Shown here one piece after another: positions 5,903-13,406 of a stretch of DNA of 27,495 nt. Each line of letters opens with the position of its first letter. Within the stretch, counting starts at the first letter, position 1. The notes beneath the pieces were generated by a model. The model made no database searches. It saw only the letters and a program-made list of their open reading frames with translations, and was not told where the DNA came from. The DNA comes from Dehalococcoidia bacterium (GTDB taxonomy: Bacteria > Chloroflexota > Dehalococcoidia > Dehalococcoidales > BS750m-G39). The stretch spans positions 1-27,495 of the forward strand of contig SOKR01000167.1 of NCBI GenBank assembly GCA_004375675.1, written 5' to 3'. The position numbers were made by a program, and so were the translations under genes.

Positions 5903-8557
5903 TTGAAAAGCCTTACGTTAAATATCAATGGAGTACAGCGCCGGTTGATCGTCGAGAAGGATATGGTGCTCCTCGACCTGCTCCGGGAGGAGCTGAGGCT
6001 CACTGGCACCAAACAGGGGTGTGACCGCAAGGGCCAGTGCGGGGCTTGCGCCGTGATTGTCAACGGCAAGACGGTCTTATCCTGCCTGACCAAGGTAGCC
6101 AACCTCGACGGCGCCGAGGTTATTAGCGTGGAGGGGTTGGGCACGCCCGAAAATCCGCACCTGATACAGGAAGCCTACGTCCTGTCGGGGGCGATTCAGT
6201 GCGGCTTTTGCACGCCGGGTCTGATTATGGCCACTAAGGTATTGCTGGACAAGACCCCGAAGCCTAACCGAGATGAAATCAAGATAGCTTTGAGGAGCCA
6301 CCTTTGCCGCTGCACCGGCTACGGCAAGATTATCGAAGCCGTTGAGCTAGCCGCCCGTTTTCTGCGCGGCGAAACGACTCCGGCCAAGGTGAGGCCCGAC
6401 CCCAAGGGGAAGCAGATAGGCGTTTCTCACCCCCGTCCCTGGTCTATGCTCAAAGCCTGCGGGCTGGCGCCGTTTGCCGCCGACATCGTTATGCCGGAGG
6501 CGCTGGAGTTAGCCGTGGTGGCTAGCCCACACCATAACGCCCGCATAAAGAAAATCGATGCTGCCAAGGCGTCAAATATGCCCGGCGTCGTCGGCATCCT
6601 GACCGCCAAGGACATCAAGGGTAACAATATGCTGGGCAAGGATAAGAAGGTGCTCTTCGATATCGGTGATGTCGCTCCGGTGCTCGGGGCGCAGGTGGCT
6701 ATTGTTGCCGCTGAAACCCGTAAGGAAGCCTTAGCCGCGGCGGAAGCGGTAAAAGTGGAATACGAAGTTTTGCCGCGGGTGGCTAGCCCGCAGGAGGCGC
6801 TGGCGAAGGGCGCCCCCGAGGTGCAGCCGGGTACCGGCAACATTTGCATGGTGAACCGGCAGATAAAGGGCGACGCCAAGAAAGCGCTGAGTTCGTCGTC
6901 GGCGGTGGTCGAGGCGGATTTCAGTACGCAGTCGGTCCACCAGGCGCCGCTGGAACCGGAAGCTGGGGTTGCCTACCTGGAAGGAGAGGGCAAGGACGCG
7001 CAACTGGTGGTGGTGGGGCGCTCGCTACGCATTCACGACCACGCCCAGTTGATTAAAGATGCCTTGGGCTTTGAAAACGTCCGCTACCAGGAAGCCTTTA
7101 CCGGCGGGCAGTTCGGCATAAAGGTTGACCTAACCTCCGAGCATATCGCCGGAGCCGCCGCCCTTCATTTCAAGAGACCGGCGCGTTACATCCCCAGCAC
7201 CACCGAGTCTATGCAGATAACCACCAAGCGGCACCCCTTCAGTATGAAGGTGCGTCTGGGCGCCGATGACAAAGGCAGGCTCACCGGATATGAGATATAC
7301 GCCACTGTGGAGAAGGGCGCTTTCTCTTCAGCGGCGTGGGTTATCGTCCACCGCGCCCTGGCCATGCTCAGCGGCGGCTACTATATACCGGATGTAAGCG
7401 CTGAGCTCAAGCTGGTCTACACCAATAACGCCTGGGGAGGCGCCGCCAGGGGGGCGGGGCCACCCCAGATTAACTATGCGTTGGAGTCAGCCATGGACCT
7501 ACTGGCGGCTAAAGTGGGCATGGACCCACTGGCTTTCAGGCAACTCAATATCATCAAGCCCGGAGAGACTACCTCCAGCGGCCATGTCATGGAGGAATGG
7601 GCTCTGGACGGCTGTCTGAAGAAGGTCAAGCCCATGTACGAGAAGGCGCTGAAGGAAGCCGCCGCCTTCAAGTCCGAAAACCTGCGGCGGGGGGTGGGGC
7701 TGGGGGCCTCAAGCTTCGGCATCGGCGAGCCTATGGACAAATCCGATGTTGCCGTGGAGCTCGACGCCGACAATGGCCTGACTATTTACGCCTCGGTGGC
7801 GGACCCCGGGGAGGGTAATGACGCCATGCTGACGCAGATTGCCGTCCACCTGACCAAGATACCCAGGGAGAAAATCCGACTGCAGACCCGTGATTCGGTG
7901 TTGACGCCTAATTCGGGGCTTTCGGCGGGTTCCCGTCAGACCTTTATGTCGGGGCATGCCCTGGTCAAAGCCATAGAAGCCTTGCAAGCCGCCATGAAAG
8001 AGACCGGAGCCAAGACCCACGCCGACCTGGTTAAGGCGGATAAGCCGACTCGATACCAGGCGCAGCATAATCTGGCGCACAAGGGTATGGATGAGGAGAA
8101 GGGTCAGGGCGAGTTCTTCGCTTCCCGATGCCACGGGGTGCAGATGGCCGAGGTCGAAGTCGACACCAAAAGCGGCGAGGTGAGGGTGCTTAAAATGACG
8201 GGTGTCGTTGACGCGGGAACCCTTATCAACCCCATGAATGTCCTCTGCCAGATTGAGGGCGGTATGGACATGGGCGCGGGTATGGCGCTGCGGGAGAAAT
8301 ACGTCCACGGCGAGACGGTGGACTGGCTAACCTATAAGTACCCCACCATGAAGGACTATTTCGACAAGGAAGTGGTCCTTATCGAGACGCCGCGTAATAA
8401 CGGGCCGCTGGGAGCCACCGGCGTTGGCGAGTTCACCCTTATGCCCACCTCTCCGTCAATCATGAACGCCATTGAGAATGCCATCGGCGCCCGTATTTAC
8501 GACCTGCCGGCTACGCCGGACAAGGTTCTTAAGGCGCTGAAGGCTAAGAAGGCTTAA
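5903..8557 (+). CDS. Single-chain molybdenum/2Fe-2S oxidoreductase, aldehyde oxidoreductase (Mop)-like
   Basis: The 884-residue protein fuses two 2Fe-2S domains to a xanthine-oxidase-type molybdopterin domain with no FAD domain, the layout and near length of Desulfovibrio gigas aldehyde oxidoreductase (907). First cluster: C40, C46, C49, C61. Second cluster: C100, C103, C135, C137. The cofactor domain begins near residue 180. Key segments are GGQFGIKVDLTSE, PGEGNDAMLTQIAVHL, SAGSRQTFMSG and the terminal GATGVGE, whose Glu (E843) is the expected catalytic base. The usual RG(Y/F)GAPQ loop reads ARGAGPPQ, so substrate choice may differ from Mop. The start is TTG at 5903, supported by AAGGAGGG five to six bases upstream. 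It probably oxidises an aldehyde or heterocycle and passes electrons to ferredoxin or flavodoxin. Confidence 0.85.
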   Translation: MKSLTLNINGVQRRLIVEKDMVLLDLLREELRLTGTKQGCDRKGQCGACAVIVNGKTVLSCLTKVANLDGAEVISVEGLGTPENPHLIQEAYVLSGAIQCGFCTPGLIMATKVLLDKTPKPNRDEIKIALRSHLCRCTGYGKIIEAVELAARFLRGETTPAKVRPDPKGKQIGVSHPRPWSMLKACGLAPFAADIVMPEALELAVVASPHHNARIKKIDAAKASNMPGVVGILTAKDIKGNNMLGKDKKVLFDIGDVAPVLGAQVAIVAAETRKEALAAAEAVKVEYEVLPRVASPQEALAKGAPEVQPGTGNICMVNRQIKGDAKKALSSSSAVVEADFSTQSVHQAPLEPEAGVAYLEGEGKDAQLVVVGRSLRIHDHAQLIKDALGFENVRYQEAFTGGQFGIKVDLTSEHIAGAAALHFKRPARYIPSTTESMQITTKRHPFSMKVRLGADDKGRLTGYEIYATVEKGAFSSAAWVIVHRALAMLSGGYYIPDVSAELKLVYTNNAWGGAARGAGPPQINYALESAMDLLAAKVGMDPLAFRQLNIIKPGETTSSGHVMEEWALDGCLKKVKPMYEKALKEAAAFKSENLRRGVGLGASSFGIGEPMDKSDVAVELDADNGLTIYASVADPGEGNDAMLTQIAVHLTKIPREKIRLQTRDSVLTPNSGLSAGSRQTFMSGHALVKAIEALQAAMKETGAKTHADLVKADKPTRYQAQHNLAHKGMDEEKGQGEFFASRCHGVQMAEVEVDTKSGEVRVLKMTGVVDAGTLINPMNVLCQIEGGMDMGAGMALREKYVHGETVDWLTYKYPTMKDYFDKEVVLIETPRNNGPLGATGVGEFTLMPTSPSIMNAIENAIGARIYDLPATPDKVLKALKAKKA

Positions 8558-8588
8558 AAGTTAGCCGCTTATCACTGGATAAAGAGCA

Positions 8589-8614
8589 AGGGTCGAGGGA
8601 ATTCCCTCGACCCT
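8589..8614. terminator. Perfect 26-bp palindrome between convergent genes
   Basis: The arm AGGGTCGAGGGAA is followed at once by its exact reverse complement, which can form an 11-bp GC-rich hairpin with a short AATT loop on either strand. It lies 32 bp after the Mop-like stop and is followed by GTTTAATT on the plus strand. It is probably the terminator for the plus-strand gene, possibly working in both directions, but there is no long T run. Confidence 0.6.
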
Positions 8615-8626
8615 GTTTAATTCATT

Positions 8627-8649
8627 CTGGTTAGAGCCAGACTAACCAG
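8627..8649 (+). terminator. Second hairpin in the convergent terminator region
   Basis: CTGGTTAG (8627-8634), a 7-base loop and CTAACCAG (8642-8649) form a perfect 8-bp stem. The plus strand continues CCCCGCTTTTT, so a T run begins about six bases after the stem. Confidence 0.4.
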
Positions 8650-8682
8650 CCCCGCTTTTTACGGTTATTAGAGGAGGGCTGG
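8646..8682 (+). terminator. Third, overlapping hairpin followed by T run
   Basis: CCAGCCC (8646-8652) pairs with GGGCTGG (8676-8682) around a 23-base loop, and CGTTTTTG follows on the plus strand. It shares 8646-8649 with the preceding hairpin, so only one of the two can form at a time. Confidence 0.35.
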
Positions 8683-8695
8683 CGTTTTTGTTTAG

Positions 8696-8914
8696 CTAAT
8701 CCTTTACCTTGGTCTCTTTCTCCAGTACCTCGGATAGAGCCCTGTAGCCCTCGCCGCCAAAAGACTTGAACTGCAAGGTAAGCAGCTCTGAGTATTTAAA
8801 GCCCTTGGAGTTAATCCAGTCCCTGTGGACCTTATCGCCCCGCCCGATCATGTGGCGGGATAAATCAAGGGCGCTGCTCGAAACCTTGTTGCATACAGGA
8901 CATTGATAACTCAT
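8696..8914 (-). CDS. Small C2H2 zinc-finger protein
   Basis: The 72-residue protein opens with C5-x2-C8-x12-H21-x8-H30, close to a C2H2 zinc finger with a long His spacing. A basic helical stretch and a charged C-terminus (LEKETKVKD) follow. Zinc and possibly nucleic-acid or protein binding are likely; the actual role is unknown. It is the last gene of the minus-strand redox run, 34 bp after the molybdenum subunit, with its own GGAGG ribosome site. It could be a passenger or a small regulator of the run. I do not recognise it as a named family. Confidence 0.7.
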   Translation of the reverse strand: MSYQCPVCNKVSSSALDLSRHMIGRGDKVHRDWINSKGFKYSELLTLQFKSFGGEGYRALSEVLEKETKVKD

Positions 8915-8948
8915 AGATAAAACCTCCGATAAAGCTTAGGTCAAAGCC

Positions 8949-11228
8949 TTATTTAGCCTTCTTTTTCTCCTTTTCCCTGAGGGCCTTGAAGACCTTCTCC
9001 GGGGTTATGGGCAAATCGTTGATGCGAACACCGACGGCTTTGTAGATGGCGTTGCCGATAGCGCCGGCGGTGGGATTGGTCAAGCCTTCACCGGCTTCCT
9101 TGGCGCCGAAGGGACCCTCGGGCTCGTAGGTGTCAATTTCCAGGATCTTGGTCTCGGGCATATCCAGGGAGCGGATGAGCTTGTAATCGGCAATGGATGG
9201 ATTGAGTATCTTGCCATCGTCCATGGGCTGGTCTTCACAGTAGCCGTAGCCGCCCGCCATCATGATGGCTCCTTCCAGTTGCCCTTCGATGCCGACGGGG
9301 TTGATTACGGTGCCGCTTTCGTGGGCGGTGGTGACGTAGACCAGCTTATAGCGGCCCGTCTCTATGTCCACAGCCACCTCAACCGCCTGGACGCCGAAGC
9401 TGTAGGCGGGGGATATCATGCCCTTGCGGTGGGGGGTATAGTGTCCGCGGCCCATGATAGCCACGCCGTCTTTGCCCCTTATCGCCTCTTTAACGATATC
9501 GTAGTAGGATACGCCTCTTTCGGGGCGGGCGACGATATGAATCCAGCTATCTTTGATGTCCAGGTCGTAGACGATGTTAACGCCCATCTTGGCGGCGGCG
9601 AATTCCATAATCTGGTTCTTGCAGTCTTCGGCGGCTCTCTTGACGGCATTGCCGCTCATCAGCGTCTGCCGGCTGCCCCAGGCACCGAGGTCGGGCGGGC
9701 AGATGCCGGTGTCGCCGGAGAAGACCCTGACATCCTCTAGTTTGATTCCCAGCTCTTCGGCGCAGATCATAGCCAGGGTGGTATTAGAGCCCTGGCCGAT
9801 ATCGCAGGCTCCAGTATAGACATCGACCTTGCCGTCTACGTTTATCCTGACCACAGCCGCCGAGAAGGCGTAGGGGGTGTTGAACCAGTTGAAGATACCG
9901 CCGGACATAAATCCGTAGGAAGCCACGCCGATGCCGTGGTTGGGGGGCAGTTTGCCCCGCTCCTTGATGTGCTCGTCAATCTTGTCTAAGCACTGGTGCA
10001 GGCCGCAGCTCTGGATAAAGGCCTGCCCGGGGACTTCGTAGTTGGGGGTCATGCCGTTCTTGCGCCTGATTTCGATGGGGTCTATGCCCAGGTCCTCAGC
10101 CATCATGTCGAGCTGGGATTCGCCGACAAATGTCGACTGGGGAGCACCGAAGCCGCGCATGGCTGAGGTCGGTGCCGTATTGGTATAGACCCGGTAGCCG
10201 TCATAGCGGTAGTTGGGATACTTATAGGGGAACGAGGAGAAGAAACCGGTGAGATAGAGCGCGGTAGCGCCCATAGACGTATAGGCACCGCCCTCAGTGA
10301 TGACACGGGCTTCTTTCGCCAGCAGGGTGCCGTCTTTCTTGGCGCCGAGCTTGAGGGCGTAGTACATGGGGGTGCGGCGCTTGGTGGCGGTAAATTCCTC
10401 TTCTCGGGAGAGGACTATCTTTACCGGCTGGCAGAGTTTCTGGGAGAGTATGGCGGCGCAGAACTGAGCCGAGTCAAGCTCGAACTTGCTACCGAAACCG
10501 CCGCCGGTGTGGCGGTTTATCACCCTGATGTCGCTCTCTCTTATATCCGTCATATCGGCTAACAGGCGCTGGATGTAGTATGAAGATTGAGTGGAGGTCC
10601 ACACGGTGAGCTTGCCGTTGTGGCCGAAGCTGGCCACGGCATCGTGGGTTTCCATGCAGACGTGCGCCTGCGAAGAGCACTTGAACTGGTCTTCGCGGAT
10701 ATGGTCGCACTTCTTGAATGCCTCGTCGACATCGCCCCACTCGATATGGCGGGTTATGTTTATATTAAGCTCGACGCCGTCGTGAACCTGTGGTGCGTCT
10801 TCTTTAATGGCTTCCATGGGGTCGAAGACCGCCGGTAGCAGGTCGTATTCAACATCAATTAAGTCCAGCGCCTCCTCGGCGGTGTCTTCGTCGATGGCGG
10901 CTACCGCTGCCACCGCGTCGCCGATGTAGCGGACTTTTTCGCGGCAGAGGATTTCCTCATCACAGAGTTCGGGGAAGCGTCGCCAGATGCCCTGTTTGTG
11001 CCCCAGGGTATCCTTGCCCGTAACCACCGCCTTGACGCCGATGAGCTTTTTGGCCTGACGAGTATCAATCTTGAGAATCTTGGCGTGGGGGTGGGGGCTC
11101 CTCAGGATTTTACCGTAGAGCATGTTGGGCAGAACCACGTCGAAGGTGTATTTGGCACTGCCGGTTACTTTTTCCGTTCCGTCAATGTTATGTACCCGTT
11201 GACCGAGTACTGAAAACTTAGTAGTCAT
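8949..11228 (-). CDS. Molybdopterin-binding large subunit, xanthine dehydrogenase/4-hydroxybenzoyl-CoA reductase family
   Basis: The 759-residue protein is the catalytic subunit of a three-part molybdenum hydroxylase. The N-terminal domain begins VLGQRVHNIDGTEKVTGSA. Cofactor segments include RHTGGGFGSKFELD, the AMRGFGAPQ loop, DIGQGSNTTLAMICAEELG, WGSRQTLMSGNAV and the terminal GAKEAGEG containing the likely catalytic Glu (E714). The length matches HcrA-like subunits (about 760-770). The AMRGFGAPQ loop argues against CO dehydrogenase, whose form I loop carries a Cys (AYRCSFR). The start overlaps the stop of the 2Fe-2S gene by 4 bp (ATGA) and has AAGGAGG upstream, so the two are translationally coupled. 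The enzyme hydroxylates or reduces an unknown substrate, probably aromatic, heterocyclic or a CoA thioester. Confidence 0.9.
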   Translation of the reverse strand: MTTKFSVLGQRVHNIDGTEKVTGSAKYTFDVVLPNMLYGKILRSPHPHAKILKIDTRQAKKLIGVKAVVTGKDTLGHKQGIWRRFPELCDEEILCREKVRYIGDAVAAVAAIDEDTAEEALDLIDVEYDLLPAVFDPMEAIKEDAPQVHDGVELNINITRHIEWGDVDEAFKKCDHIREDQFKCSSQAHVCMETHDAVASFGHNGKLTVWTSTQSSYYIQRLLADMTDIRESDIRVINRHTGGGFGSKFELDSAQFCAAILSQKLCQPVKIVLSREEEFTATKRRTPMYYALKLGAKKDGTLLAKEARVITEGGAYTSMGATALYLTGFFSSFPYKYPNYRYDGYRVYTNTAPTSAMRGFGAPQSTFVGESQLDMMAEDLGIDPIEIRRKNGMTPNYEVPGQAFIQSCGLHQCLDKIDEHIKERGKLPPNHGIGVASYGFMSGGIFNWFNTPYAFSAAVVRINVDGKVDVYTGACDIGQGSNTTLAMICAEELGIKLEDVRVFSGDTGICPPDLGAWGSRQTLMSGNAVKRAAEDCKNQIMEFAAAKMGVNIVYDLDIKDSWIHIVARPERGVSYYDIVKEAIRGKDGVAIMGRGHYTPHRKGMISPAYSFGVQAVEVAVDIETGRYKLVYVTTAHESGTVINPVGIEGQLEGAIMMAGGYGYCEDQPMDDGKILNPSIADYKLIRSLDMPETKILEIDTYEPEGPFGAKEAGEGLTNPTAGAIGNAIYKAVGVRINDLPITPEKVFKALREKEKKKAK

Positions 11229-11704
11229 TTCGCCTCCTTATACTCACCCTTAACCACGGCGGTTATGGCCCGTATAATGCTGTTGTAACCGGTGCAGCGG
11301 CAGATGTTGCCGTCGATGCCCTCTTTCATCTCTTCCTTGGTGGGCTTGGGGTTTTCCGTCAGCAGTGCCTTGGACGACATCAGCATTCCCGGGGTACAGA
11401 AGCCGCACTGGTAAGAACCGTGGTCGAGGAAGGCATTCTGCAGGGGACTCAGTTTGTTTCCTTTAGCCAGTCCCTCCACCGTCACCAACTCGCTGCCGTT
11501 GGCCTGGATGGCCAGCACGGAGCAGGACTTGACCGACATGCCGTTGAGCATTACGGTGCAGGCCCCGCAGGAGCTGGAGTTGCAACCCCGCTTGGTTCCG
11601 GTTAAGCCCAGGTCGTCTCTTAAGACCTCCGAAAGCAGGGTGTTGGGTTTGACAAAAAGGTCGTAGGGTTGGCCGTTAACTTTGATTTTTAGCTCTTTTT
11701 TCAT
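11225..11704 (-). CDS. 2Fe-2S subunit of the molybdenum hydroxylase (HcrC/CoxS/XdhC-type small subunit)
   Basis: The 159-residue protein is the electron-transfer subunit. A plant-type 2Fe-2S domain (C41, C46, C49, C61) is followed by the four-helix 2Fe-2S domain (C100, C103, C135, C137; CGFCTPG and ICRCTGY). Length and motifs match the small subunits of CO dehydrogenase and 4-hydroxybenzoyl-CoA reductase. It carries electrons from the molybdenum centre to the FAD subunit. It sits between the FAD subunit (17 bp upstream) and the molybdenum subunit (4-bp overlap), so all three are made together. Confidence 0.93.
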   Translation of the reverse strand: MKKELKIKVNGQPYDLFVKPNTLLSEVLRDDLGLTGTKRGCNSSSCGACTVMLNGMSVKSCSVLAIQANGSELVTVEGLAKGNKLSPLQNAFLDHGSYQCGFCTPGMLMSSKALLTENPKPTKEEMKEGIDGNICRCTGYNSIIRAITAVVKGEYKEAK

Positions 11705-11721
11705 ATCATCAAACCTCTCTA

Positions 11722-12591
11722 TTAAGCCTTCTTAGCGTTGGCCATGGCCTCCCTAGTTAGTCTGGGGACCAGGACTTTAATCAGCTCGCGCCGATACTCT
11801 TCCGAGGCGTAGATGTCGGATATCGGGTCTGCCTCGGTAGCAGCGGTCTCTCCGGCTTGCGCCAGCAGGGCGTCGGTAATCTTTTTACCCTTTAATACCG
11901 CTTCCGCCTTCTTGGGCCTCATCGGGGTTGGCGCCGATGCCCCCAGGACGATGCGGATATCCTGGCAGCTGTCGCCCGCGCCCAGGGTAACCGATACGGC
12001 GACCCCGACCGTGGCCAGGTCGCTTTCAATAACGTTGAATTTGGTGTAGGCGGTGCCGCTGTTGGGCGGGACGATGGGCAGGGCAATCTCGGTAAGCAGT
12101 TCGACCGGTTCCAGCGCGGTCTCGAAGTAGTCCAGGCAGAAGTCCTCCGCCGGCATACTCCTTTTGCCCTTGGAGCCAGCCATCGTCAGGGTGGCGCCCA
12201 GCGCTATCAGCACCGGTAGGGGGTCGCCCGCGGGGTCGCCGTGGCAGACATTGCCGCCGATGGTGCCCCAGTTACGGGTCTGAATTGAGGCTAGACGGGT
12301 TTCCATCTTGGCCAGCACGGGGTATTTTTTCTTGATGACCGGTGATTTCTCGATGGCCCGGTGGGTGGTGGTGGCACCGATTTTGAGCCCGTCTTTTTCG
12401 TCTTTGATGTAGCTTAGCTCGGATATGCCCTTGATATCGATCATGTAGGGGGGGGCGACCAGTCCCTGCCGCATCAGGATCAGCAGCGATTGCCCGCCGC
12501 AGATTACCTTGCAATCATCCTGGTATTTATCCAGCAGGGCAAGGGCTTCTTTGAGCGTCTTGGGAGCAAAGTGTTCAAAGTCTTTTATCAT
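11722..12591 (-). CDS. FAD-binding medium subunit of the molybdenum hydroxylase (CoxM/HcrB-type)
   Basis: The 289-residue protein has the CO-dehydrogenase flavoprotein fold. The FAD segments are VICGGQSLLILMRQG (near 33-47) and RNWGTIGGNVCHGDPAGDPL (near 128-147), and a C-terminal domain follows. 4-Hydroxybenzoyl-CoA reductase HcrB (about 324 residues) carries an extra loop with a 4Fe-4S cluster. This protein is shorter and shows no matching Cys group, so it resembles ordinary CoxM or XdhB subunits. That suggests electrons leave through FAD to an acceptor in the oxidative direction, not the reverse as in benzoyl-CoA reductase-type chemistry. It has GGAGG upstream and lies 24 bp after the CoxG-like gene. 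Confidence 0.9.
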   Translation of the reverse strand: MIKDFEHFAPKTLKEALALLDKYQDDCKVICGGQSLLILMRQGLVAPPYMIDIKGISELSYIKDEKDGLKIGATTTHRAIEKSPVIKKKYPVLAKMETRLASIQTRNWGTIGGNVCHGDPAGDPLPVLIALGATLTMAGSKGKRSMPAEDFCLDYFETALEPVELLTEIALPIVPPNSGTAYTKFNVIESDLATVGVAVSVTLGAGDSCQDIRIVLGASAPTPMRPKKAEAVLKGKKITDALLAQAGETAATEADPISDIYASEEYRRELIKVLVPRLTREAMANAKKA

Positions 12592-12615
12592 TCCTAAGCC
12601 TCCGTTTCCATTTGT

Positions 12616-13074
12616 CTAGCCACCCACCTGGCTCTCTAGTTTCTTTTGCAGGTTGCCGGTGAATTCCGCGCCTACCTTTTTGACCTTGGCGCGCATGATT
12701 CTCTCGCCGAAGACAGCCAGTCGGCCCACTATGTTCACTTTGGAACTGTAGGCAACCTCAACCTCGCCACCGGCAATCTCTTTGAGGTCGACGATGGTTT
12801 CCTGGGTAAAGGTGCCGGCACTGCCCATGGCTGAACCCCGCCCCACCGCCTTGAGATGCTTGGGCGGCTGGACATCGCTCAGGGTCTGGGTGAAATTTAG
12901 TTTGACGCTTATGGGGCCCACCTTCTGCTTGACGATACCTTCCCAGGTCTTGTCGTCGACGGCTTCCATTTTCTCGGCGCCGGGGATACAGGAAGCCAGT
13001 GTGCCTGGCTCCATCAGAAAGTCCCAGACCTTCTGAATCGGCGCTTTCATGGTAAACTTCCCTTCGATTAACAT
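12616..13074 (-). CDS. CoxG-like SRPBCC-domain protein
   Basis: The 152-residue protein begins MLIEGKFTMKAPIQKVWDFL and contains PGTLASCIPGAEKM and FTQTLSDV, the pattern of carbon monoxide dehydrogenase subunit G. CoxG belongs to the START/SRPBCC hydrophobic-pocket family and is thought to help anchor or assemble CO dehydrogenase at the membrane. It also occurs beside many non-CO molybdenum hydroxylases. Its position directly before the FAD, 2Fe-2S and molybdenum genes fits a maturation or docking role for that enzyme. A clear GGAGG precedes the ATG. No CoxD, CoxF or XdhC-type maturation factor is visible in the window. Confidence 0.85.
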   Translation of the reverse strand: MLIEGKFTMKAPIQKVWDFLMEPGTLASCIPGAEKMEAVDDKTWEGIVKQKVGPISVKLNFTQTLSDVQPPKHLKAVGRGSAMGSAGTFTQETIVDLKEIAGGEVEVAYSSKVNIVGRLAVFGERIMRAKVKKVGAEFTGNLQKKLESQVGG

Positions 13075-13100
13075 TTTGGGCTTCGCCTCCTTTTTACTCT

Positions 13101-13325
13101 TTACAGCATTTCATCAATGTATGGGTCTTTGGTCAGTGTGGGGAGGGAGGGCATGGTGAACTTACCGTTGGACCCCGTCTTTGACAGGGGCGGGTTCTTT
13201 AACGCTTCGGGTAGACACCCCCGGTATTTTTCGCAATAACACAAAAGATAGTGCCTGCCCCTATAGACGGGACAGTCCTTGCATATAGTCCCCGAAAAGG
13301 GGCACATCATTTTCGCCTTAGCCAT
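13101..13325 (-). CDS. Small six-cysteine protein of unknown function
   Basis: The 74-residue protein has six Cys in its first half: C8, C15, C18, C29, C31 and C37 (CPFSGTICKDCPVYRGRHY, then CYCEKYRGC). The spacing suggests an iron-sulfur or zinc site. The second half is Pro/Ser-rich and has no clear domain. No signal peptide or membrane segment is seen. It lies 26 bp before the CoxG-like gene and 81 bp after FAD oxidase B on the same strand, so it is probably cotranscribed. The ribosome site is weak (AAGAAAGAA). I recognise no named family. It could be a small electron carrier linking the flavoprotein/CCG part of the run to the molybdenum hydroxylase. Confidence 0.75.
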   Translation of the reverse strand: MAKAKMMCPFSGTICKDCPVYRGRHYLLCYCEKYRGCLPEALKNPPLSKTGSNGKFTMPSLPTLTKDPYIDEML

Positions 13326-13368
13326 TAGCGCGGTTCTTTCTTGTTACTTTGTTATCCCAGCCTATATT

Positions 13369-13396
13369 TTTGCATACTATAGAGTGACTATGCAAA
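13369..13396. repeat. Inverted repeat between FAD oxidase B and the six-Cys gene
   Basis: TTTGCATA (13369-13376) and TATGCAAA (13389-13396) are exact 8-bp reverse complements around a 12-base centre, in an AT-rich 81-bp gap. No T run follows the stem on either strand, so a protein-binding site or an RNA processing hairpin is more likely than a terminator. Confidence 0.5.
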
Positions 13397-13406
13397 TCTT
13401 TGGAGG

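Noticed and set aside
8949..12591. Assignment of the three-subunit enzyme as aerobic CO dehydrogenase because of the CoxG-like neighbour
   Set aside because: The active-site loop reads AMRGFGAPQ, not the Cys-containing AYRCSFR of form I CO dehydrogenase, and no CoxD/E/F genes are present.
11722..12591. Assignment as 4-hydroxybenzoyl-CoA reductase
   Set aside because: The FAD subunit lacks the extra 4Fe-4S loop that marks HcrB, so this specific function is not supported although the large subunit is of similar length.
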